Part shown: piece by piece, positions 56,919 through 64,000 of the stretch | Numbering within the stretch: position 1 is the stretch's first letter | Layout of the letters: every line of letters starts with the position of its first letter | Assembly: GCA_029532415.1 (NCBI GenBank) | Contig: JAQOTA010000053.1 | Coordinates: 6,324,001 to 6,388,000 of the forward strand | Direction of reading: 5' to 3' | DNA length: 64,000 bases | From: Marasmius tenuissimus | Taxonomy: Eukaryota > Basidiomycota > Agaricomycetes > Agaricales > Marasmiaceae | Made by a program: the position numbers and the translations under genes | Notes under the pieces: generated by a model | Databases searched by the model: none | What the model was told of the DNA's origin: nothing | Seen by the model: only the letters and a program-made list of their open reading frames with translations

Positions 56919-57120
56919 CTAAACTCTAGACACGTTGATTGAACAGCCCCTCCATTTCCTTCCGTAAGGTAAATGATTTTCATCGTCATCAACCATCGCG
57001 GTCTGTGACATGCGAATCTCTCGTAACGGACAACTGCCCATCTTTTTCGCTCTTTGAGAAGGCCGCTGTGGAGACGATGTCGACTTCATACTTTCAGAAC
57101 GACAAATTTGACTGCACCCT
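56919..57120 (-). pseudogene. F-box gene 3' fragment downstream of copy F
   Basis: The minus strand reads VDIVSTAAFSKSEKDGQLSV, matching the end of the F-box protein next to copy D (DDVVSSAATF, EGRLSVMRS), including the acidic end DDDENHL in a neighbouring frame. No F-box body was found upstream. Its place and direction relative to copy F repeat those of the D pair. Confidence 0.55.
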
Positions 57121-57801
57121 CTGAAGATGAAAGACAATCCTCGACCATTTTCCATTCGAACGCCGTCTGGGGTCAAAAGTACTCCGGCTCTACACGGCGT
57201 AATAGGTATCTGATGAGGTGTCCAAACACAGCTATTTATAAGGGGGAACGATCGCGGTGGGCATTTGGAAGTTATAGGGCTCAAATACGGGATATTGGGT
57301 ATTGAACACTAATGACAATCTGTTTGAGAGAGAGATTAGAGATGACGTCTCACGAGGTTCTACAGCGATGTGAGGAGTAGAGGCAATGGTGACATTTGCG
57401 TCGGAGTCAATGGTCTAGCTTACAGGCAGGAAGGGTTCTGAGAGCGGCGAGTGAGCGATTTGATAAATCGGTAGCAGGACGGATCGGAAGTCGCCGGATA
57501 TTGAAATTGGGTCTTGGTGATCGCAGTAAGGCAAGGCCACGCGCGTGCACACTGCACGGTCAATCAAAGGTTTCGGGTTGGGCGTTACGACCTTCAAGGG
57601 TATCTCAGCGCCGAAGAACCTCGCTCGAGTGGTTCCAATTCATCACTGTCCAGACTCTGAGTTTGACCCACGGATCTAATCGATCACATGAGCTGTTCAA
57701 ATTGCGGATTGACTTTCGGCCGACAAGACACAATTTGATTTCGGACATCCGAACGATGGTCAAAAAAGGCAGTAACAACAGCTTGTCGTCTCTCCACCAT
57801 C
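57121..57801. other. no gene recognised
   Basis: A 139-codon plus frame at 57396-57815 overlaps the next gene's start out of frame; its Arg/Ser-rich composition looks non-coding. Confidence 0.4.
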
Positions 57802-59208
57802 ATGATCAACGATAACTTGGACTGCAAGCTACCCTTCGAGCTCGTAGAGTTGGTTTTGGATAACTGCGACCGCAGTGAGCTTTTTACCTGCTCCCTCGTG
57901 TGTCATCCATGGCTACTCTCCTCCCGTCCACGGCTATTCAAAAGACTCGAAATCGACCGTCCTTGTGATGGACTCGTCTCCCTTTTGGGGTCCCGTTACT
58001 GCACAATCGCGGTTCACCTCAAAGAACTCGTATTTCATCTCGACATCTACGGTTGGACTGGAGAGGATGAGCACATCCGCCTCGATCTTATTCAGCCTAT
58101 CGTTGCATGCCTTGAACACAAGGTTCCATCAATGAGGAAGTTGACTATTATTGCTGAAGGGTCTCAACTACTCCGAGATATGACCGAGACGAAGATGGGA
58201 ACACCAAAAACAACTCTGGGCTCATACATCCTACGTTCATTTGGACATGTCACTGAGCTTGATCTACAACCCTACGCGGAAGATCCGACAGCCCTAATCC
58301 AATTCATCAGCTCTTTCTCTCACCTCCAAGTCTTAACGATGCATAGTGGATGTTTTGACCCTGATGAGGACGAAGATCGCGTCATATATTCCGTGCCGCC
58401 GACGTCGTTCAGATTGCTCCCACCCTCTGTAAAGTCGTTGCAGATCACTGGACAGGATGATGGCCGCCGACTGATGTCGGATGGGTTACCACATTCTTAC
58501 CGGTGGCTCAATGTTCAGAACCCTCAAAACCTTGCGTGGTTCTCCGTGTTCAGAGCCAAAGTCGATGAATCTCTTGACCCCGGGATTCAGCCGTTCCTAG
58601 CTCGATGTCGGGAGCTCAAATTTTTAAACCTTGGATTTGATACATGGTACGTGATTCGAGATACGAGTGAGTCAATATTCCTATCGAATCGCGTATTATT
58701 TCCGACCTATTACTCACTCTGCTCATGTATCCTGAAGATTTAACAACCATAGCTCTCTACGACCTCTCGCCACTCAAGCAACTCGAGCGGCTTGTTGTCA
58801 CTATTCGAAATGTTGTCGAGAATGAGCACGACGAAACATTGCTCAGGGCAATCCGGAAGACCCTTAGCACGTTGACTTCGACATGTCTCCAGCGAATCGT
58901 TTTCAACAGTACTCGGTAAGGGATGGGATGCTCTGGACAACCTTCTTGCCTCGGAGCAGTTTGCTAGAACGGGGACCGTGGTCGAACTCTCTGTGCCGTT
59001 TTCAGACATCACCGTGGAAAATAGAACGCAGGAGCAAGATTTGCCGAGAGCAAGGGCAGCGTTTGCGAGATCTGATAGGCAAAAACGGCTTTCGGTGGTT
59101 CGAGCGCCATTCACCGTAAAGTCTAGGAGGCCACGTCGGCATGCGGACGAGAAGATTTATGATGATACTGAAGTGATTTCCTGGGTGTGTAAGAGAGCTT
59201 TAGATTAA
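57802..59208 (+). CDS. F-box protein, one frameshift near the end
   Basis: Exon 1 runs from ATG 57802 to a donor near 58667 (ACG-A/GTGAGT). It has an F-box (CKLPFELVELVLDNCDRSEL, LVCHPWLLSSRPRLFKRLEI) and then repeat-like strands (VHLKELVFHLDIYGWTGEDE, HLQVLTMHSGCFDPDED, LKFLNLGFDTWYVI). Exon 2 begins near 58740 (LTTIALYDLSPLKQLERLVV) and reaches TAA at 58917, but the family's next motif, GWDALDNLLASEQFARTG, continues at once in another frame to a stop at 59208. Removing one T at 58917 would join them. So either this copy is a pseudogene or the base is an assembly error. Role by family: substrate receptor of an SCF ubiquitin ligase. Confidence 0.7.
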
Positions 59209-60779
59209 TAGGATTCCTATATATCTATACTTGAGTTCGAGATCGTTGGCTCGCCGTAGCGGGGAAAGCCGGTCAAGTTTGCTCCTGAGCTGAAGCCTGG
59301 GTAGCTCAACCACCTCCAGTCTTTGATACAGAAAAGCGAATGATAATAAGATGACTGTCACTCTATCTGTTTTTGATAGTTGATGTCCCCGATCCGCGCC
59401 GGGCTTTCCCGTGGTCTAGTGTGATTCAACCATGGCTCTTTAGATTGAACAGTCAGGTAACGGATAATTTACTGTATCTCGTGCCTCCCGCCAGACCTTC
59501 CGCGCGACACAATCCATGTTCAAGTTAATCCACACCTTCGCGTCTGAGGATTATGAGGATGAGAGGTACGGACCGTGATTCACTTGACTGTCTATCTCTC
59601 TAGTGCTCTCGAGAGGACTGCCTTTGGTAGGCTTGGCGATTTGCCTTAAGGTTTGGCCTCACGGGTCGAATATCGCTATCCAGATCTGTTTCGCTAATGC
59701 CCTCATACAGATATCTACACAGGGCGGCAAACTCGATCGGGTGTCCAAACAAAAACAAGATAGAGCCGCTCTTGGTTAGTTGATCGCATATTGAGTTCAA
59801 TCCCTTAACTCGTTACGCTGTAATTATATGACATTTTCAGCGCCGAACAAGCTTGAGGCATGATGAGAACCTACTTTTGGTGTCGACACTGAATGTATTC
59901 AGAACCTACCGCACACCCAATCAATCACATTGCAATGCTGGAAATCCCATTGTGACTGAGAACCGTCGTCCATTCTTGTTCTAATCACGAACGGCGCTCG
60001 AAGGTCCTGTTCTTGAGTGCTATGTCGGAAAAGGGAACGCTGAGCTCGACCAAAGCGTTAGTGAACTTTGGGGTAGTGGAAAGAAGAATCTATCGCATCC
60101 CTCTGATCAGCAAGACCACAAAGACCATCTCCAGGGCTATTAATGTGGAGACAAGAGGACGAGAGTGTCCCAATCATGGTCTGAATCCGTTCCATCAATA
60201 CTGCCGAGGCGGGGTCGTGCTCTTCTTCCCCATCAAACCCGTAAGCTACGAGTGCCGATAACGAATTATTTGAGGCGTCGTGCGTCTGAAGAATGAATGG
60301 TCTTGGTTAAAGGGTGTTGAGCAACATACAAGAAGTGAATGATGGATTAGACATTACTAGGTTGAGACTCGTTCGCATAAACTCTATTCAACGATTGATG
60401 TAAGAATCGTAACGCTGAGCGTCGAAGTAGGTATTCGGAACGGCTTTGGGGACGCACCAGCTTCGAATTTGTAGGTGGAGATTGAACTGGCTCCCGGATG
60501 AAGCTAGGAGTCGTGCAACCCTTCAATTGCAAGGAATTTAAGAGGTAAGCTGAGAGCATTGATGGCGTTGGGAACCTTGAGTTGGGTAGAAAGCTATGCG
60601 CGACATCTACGGAGCCAGTCGGAAAACAAGGTGCTGATCATCTCAGATGATAGTTTACAGGCGGGCCATGGAGTCGGACATGGCGGTCGCGGGAAGGGTC
60701 AAGACGTCCGTTGCCGTCTGTGGCTGGTTATCTTTTGGGGATCTTTGACTGTTTCTCGCATAGCCTCGGCCAGGGGTAC
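59209..60779. other. no gene recognised
   Basis: Short frames on both strands without motifs. A weak inverted pair (GGGGAAAGCCGG near 59260, CCGGGCTTTCCC near 59399) is present. Confidence 0.35.
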
Positions 60780-61934
60780 TTAGACTGCAAGCTACCTTTC
60801 GAGCTCATAGAATTGGTTTTGAATGACTGCGACTGTAACGAGCTGTTTCCTTGCTCTCTCGTTTGTCATTCATGGCTTCTCTATTCCCTCCCACAACTTT
60901 TCACTCGAAATCGTCGCTGGGTTGCCCCAAAACTGTGCTGAGCTGGCCTCCCTTTTGAGATCGCCTCACTGCACAATCACGTTACACCTTGAAGAACTCG
61001 TATTCGATCTCGACACTCGCAATCGGAGCGGAGAGGGCGGCTCAGATATAACTTTCCTCTATGTCCTTCTCATCCGGCCCATCGTAGCATGCCTTGACAA
61101 CAAAATTCCATCGATGAGAAAGTTGACTATCACTTCTCGACGCCCCCAACAAGTCCAATATAGCGAGGGTACGACAGCAGGAAGTCCAGAAGCCAAGCTG
61201 GTCTCCCAATTTCGACGTTCGTTTGGATATATTACTGAACTCGAGCTACGATTCCGTGCGGAAGATCCAATAGCTCTAATCCGGTTTATTTGCGCCTTTT
61301 CTCACCTCCGAGCGTTGACAGTGCACATCGGATATCTTGATCTCCCCGACGGCGTTGGAGACGGATCGCATGCCGTGTCTTCAACCTCACTTCCACCATC
61401 CCTGAAATCATTGCAGATTAGCGGAAGGGACGACAACCCGACATTGACTGGGCTACCACAATTCTACCGGTGGCTCAATACTCAGAATTCTCTAGGGCTT
61501 GTCTGGTTCTCTATCTTCAGAATCAGTGTCGGGGAGGATCTCGACCCTGATATTCGGCCCTACCTTGATGGATGTCAGGAATTAACATTCCCACACCTTG
61601 GATTTGATACGTGGTATGTGATTTATGATGAGACATGTGAGTAGACCTGTCTTTTTCCTCAAGCTCGGGGTTGTTTGTTCATCATGATTTTGAAAGAGGA
61701 TCTCACGTCCACGGCCCTCTACGACTTGTCGTCACCATTCGAAACGTTGTAGAGGACGACCACGACCGAACATTGCTCAGGGGCAAAATATTTATAGATA
61801 TACAAGTTTCACCCGGGAAAAAATTATTCGAGGATCACGAAACAGTGACGGAATCAATCCACATCCACAAAGAAGTCAGCCTCCATCAACTCGAAGAAAA
61901 CAGGGTTAGGTGTTTCGCAGTGGAATCCAGGTAA
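60780..61934 (+). pseudogene. F-box pseudogene, tandem copy of the 57.8 kb gene
   Basis: LDCKLPFELIELVLNDCDCN and SLVCHSWLLYSLPQLFTR match the neighbour's F-box, but the codons before have a stop and no ATG. Near 60905 the frame shifts; the rest (LASLLRSPHCTITLHLEELV, HLRALTVHIGYLDLPDG, FPHLGFDTWYVIYDE) is open to about 61640. Exon 2 is short by roughly 27 bases (LYDL joined directly to VVTIRNVVEDDHD) and drifts into unrelated sequence. Several lesions, so clearly dead. Confidence 0.7.
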
Positions 61935-62059
61935 GGGGCGTGCTAGTCAGGGGAGCCATTTAGGCCATCGACCTTCGGGGTTCTTCATTCCTCCCGGTCA
62001 ATGCCTATGAAAGGACCATGGATCAGTAGAATGGAATAGAGTGATTCAAAAACGTACCA

Positions 62060-62399
62060 TCACCAATAGACAGCAACCAAGGGAAGAGTGAATCCAGCAC
62101 CGACAAAAGTTAGAAACTTTTGAGTGAAAGCTTGTGTGTTTGATGCGTCAAATGGGAGGTGCTAGAGAGAATGAGTTTCGAACAAGGCATGTGCAGGATT
62201 AGGAACGTACCCCATGCGCCGGCGCCGCGTGAAGTTGTCGAATTCTCAGTGAAATTACTCTCGATGAGGGTCTGAGAGCTATTCGTAGTAGTAAAATTGA
62301 CACTGCTGTGGCCACCGTGATATGCAAGGGTGGAGATAAGGCTGTAGATAAGGCTTGTGTTAAGTAGTACGACCCCTCAAGGCAAGTCATGAAGGTCAT
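62060..62399 (-). CDS. COX8: cytochrome c oxidase subunit 8 (COX8/VIIc family), probable
   Basis: Exon 2 (62161-62060) reads HLPFDASNTQAFTQKFLTF and GAGFTLPLVAVYW before a stop. This LPF...N..AF..K....GF.LP..A pattern is the single membrane helix of the small inner-membrane subunit of complex IV. A 49-base intron (62210-62162) joins it in phase to exon 1, which has an Arg/Ser-rich, mitochondrial-presequence-like stretch (LLLRIALRPSSRVISLRI, RQLHAAPAHG). The first in-frame ATG is 62399, giving a longer leader than usual; the true start may be within or beyond an unseen intron. It is the only likely housekeeping gene in this part of the window. Confidence 0.6.
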
Positions 62400-62876
62400 C
62401 TTTTATAGGGATACTGGACTTTGTCTATTCTAAACATTAGCATTGTCATCTTAAGGAACAGTTCACATTCGTGTAATACTAGATTCAACCAGACAGGACG
62501 AGAGACCGGTCTCGGAGCCGGTAGGCCCTCAGCCCGGTTCTAGACTGGTCGTGTGGCGCTGGTCGAGGCGCACCTGAGGCTGATGATCTGGAGTAGTCGT
62601 AACAGAGATCTAGACCTCCGCTGAGCACATCTATCATGTTGCTCACCATCAGTAATATGAGTGGTCATATCATTATGCATTGTGACTGAGAGCCAGATGC
62701 CCCAAACGCGCCGGACTCCCGACCCCCACGCGTTTCTCACGTGGTCGATTTTTTGACAGCCACGTACTTCTCCTACGTCCACTTTCGTAAGTAGTTTCAG
62801 ATTTCTTCCATTGTTCAACCTTGTCTCAAAACCGTCATCATCCACTTTATTATCCCCCGCCGACTTTTCGAAGAAG
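62400..62876. other. intergenic between divergent genes
   Basis: Separates the minus-strand COX8-like gene from the plus-strand F-box gene, so it probably holds both promoters. A palindromic GAGACCGGTCTC lies near 62501. Confidence 0.4.
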
Positions 62877-64000
62877 ATGTCTAATTCCCTTAAATATCAC
62901 CCTTTCCCGGTCCAAACCGCAGCACAAAGTGCACCAATCGAGATTTTGGAGAGGATATTTGGAATGTGCGGTTCATCGTCTTTGTTTGACATCCATGAAT
63001 CGCCATGGAGGTTGGTCAGTGTCTGCAGGTGCGCCAAAGGAAACTTTTTCATGTGTTTAGCCTTCCAAAATCCTCACATTCGTCCCCTAAAGCTCTTGGC
63101 GGGCGGCTGCGCTCAGTCGCCACTCAATGCAGTCACTTTGGTCTCCAATTGAGATTAATCCGGGATATCTGCAGGCGAAGTTTCCGCAGACTCAGGCGAT
63201 TGACATCCTTGCGCACTTTTTTCAGCTGACGGACCCTCACAGTCTCCGTTTGACCATTACTCTTCAAACATTCGAAGGCACTCGACTCTTTCATAATCGA
63301 CTAGCCGACCTCGTGCAAAGTTCCTCGCATCGATGGCAGTCCCTGACCTACAATACGTCCTCCGACTCTACCTTCCTTTCTCTCGATCCGACTCGTCCTC
63401 AGATCGGCTATACATCGTTGGAAGAGCTCACATTGAGCCGCATCCCAGCCGTTAATCAAACCACCAGCGATTACGCTACATTCCTTAACGCCGTTTGCAG
63501 CGCTCCAAATTTGAAATCATTTACCATCAAAAACTCCACAGTCGATTCGATTCTACTTCACCTTTGGCCGTGGGAGCGTATCACAGTTCTCAAGTTGGCT
63601 AATTGCGATATCGAACCTTCGTCCCTTCGATCTGCTTTGGAACGGGCTCAAAATCTTGACACCCTTCATATTCTCGATATTACCCTCCAGAATGCCATGG
63701 AACCGGTTACCCTTCTCAAGCTTCAGACGTTAAGTGTGAGGATCAGGGCAATCCGTTGCTGCGATGTATTCACAGTACCTCTCTTGCGTTATCTCAGCCT
63801 ATCTGCCGGACATAGAGATGATACTTCTTGGTTACCCAGAATCATTCGAATGGCCCAACGCTCCTATGCCAATCTGGAAGAGATAGACATCTCCGGCGAT
63901 ATTCTGCAAAACGAGGCACAAATGAAAGATCTTTTTCGTGCTGTGGGCGCAGGTGTAAAGGTACTCACCCTCACGGGGAGAATCTCCAACACAATGATCA
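62877..64000 (+). CDS. F-box protein, runs off the window
   Basis: Exon 1 (62877-63028) reads AAQSAPIEILERIFGMCGSS and SPWRLVSVC, an F-box start. A 64-base intron (63029-63092, GTGCGC...TAAAG) joins in phase to SSWRAAALSRHSMQSLW and IEINPGYLQAKFPQTQA, the conserved second half. The frame is then open to the window edge, with leucine-rich strands (TLEELTLSRIPAVNQ-like spacing, ITVLKLANCDIEPSSLRSAL, LDTLHILDITLQN, VPLLRYLSLSAGHRDD). It differs from the other F-box genes here and has no lesion, so it is probably functional. The 3' end is not in the window. Confidence 0.8.

Noticed and set aside
57396..57815. 139-codon plus frame upstream of the F-box gene
   Set aside because: Overlaps the F-box start out of frame, Arg/Ser-rich, no motif.
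58917..58960. Intron starting at GTAAGG after the F-box exon 2
   Set aside because: The DNA just beyond encodes the family motif GWDALDNLLASEQF, so it should be exonic; a one-base frameshift explains it better.
59256..59410. Inverted pair GGGGAAAGCCGG / CCGGGCTTTCCC as a MITE
   Set aside because: Arms are short and imperfect and no target duplication was found.
1..64000. CRISPR arrays, rRNA and tRNA genes
   Set aside because: No regularly spaced direct repeats with spacers, no rRNA-like sequence, and no convincing tRNA arm set was seen by eye; a tRNA scan was not possible.

Overview
The window looks like accessory, repeat-rich DNA from a filamentous basidiomycete, most likely an agaricomycete. 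Pointers are short GT-AG introns of about 45-70 bases with CTAAC/CTGAC-type branch points, a DUF6535-type membrane protein, many F-box proteins of the agaricomycete kind, a chromodomain Ty3/gypsy element, a Tc1 element and an RNase-H-bearing LINE. No species is claimed. There is no operon structure, CRISPR array or bacterial feature.

Layout. 0-7 kb: a 0.5 kb inverted repeat, a glutathione S-transferase gene broken by one base, a decayed F-box gene and an unrecognised broken gene. 7-10 kb: a DUF6535-type gene. 11-56 kb: the main feature, seven copies (A-G) of one multi-exon gene family, interrupted by mobile DNA. 56-64 kb: more F-box genes, a probable cytochrome c oxidase subunit 8 gene, and an F-box gene running off the right edge.

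The A-G family was reconstructed by comparing copies. Exon 1 is 17-20 bases and is split from the rest of a signal peptide by an intron. The other exons encode an ectodomain of about 90 residues, a Ser/Thr-rich stalk, one membrane segment with an Arg-rich stop-transfer, and a cytoplasmic tail ending in a short helix plus PPDY. Copies A (11186-12733), E (52101-53448) and F (54572-56158) are intact with all splice phases agreeing. D is intact except for its start codon, B and C are broken, G is a relic. Six copies share an upstream GCATCAAC-type motif, and at least five of these have CTATAT about 43 bases further on. Minus-strand F-box genes or fragments lie downstream of B, D and F, so the ancestral duplicated unit was probably a convergent pair: membrane protein gene plus F-box gene.

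Mobile DNA between the copies includes a young gypsy element (13249-21541, LTRs differing at 3 of 322 positions, TSD GTACG) with a Tc1 element inserted inside its gag, a defective LINE (about 25-30.8 kb), four solo LTRs of two families with perfect 5-bp target duplications, and three MITE-like elements with 2-, 3- and 8-bp target duplications. A 2-kb spacer at 33-35.5 kb is duplicated at 49-51 kb and shows empty sites for inserted LTRs. Exon maps are hand-made from the sequence and unsupported by RNA or database search.
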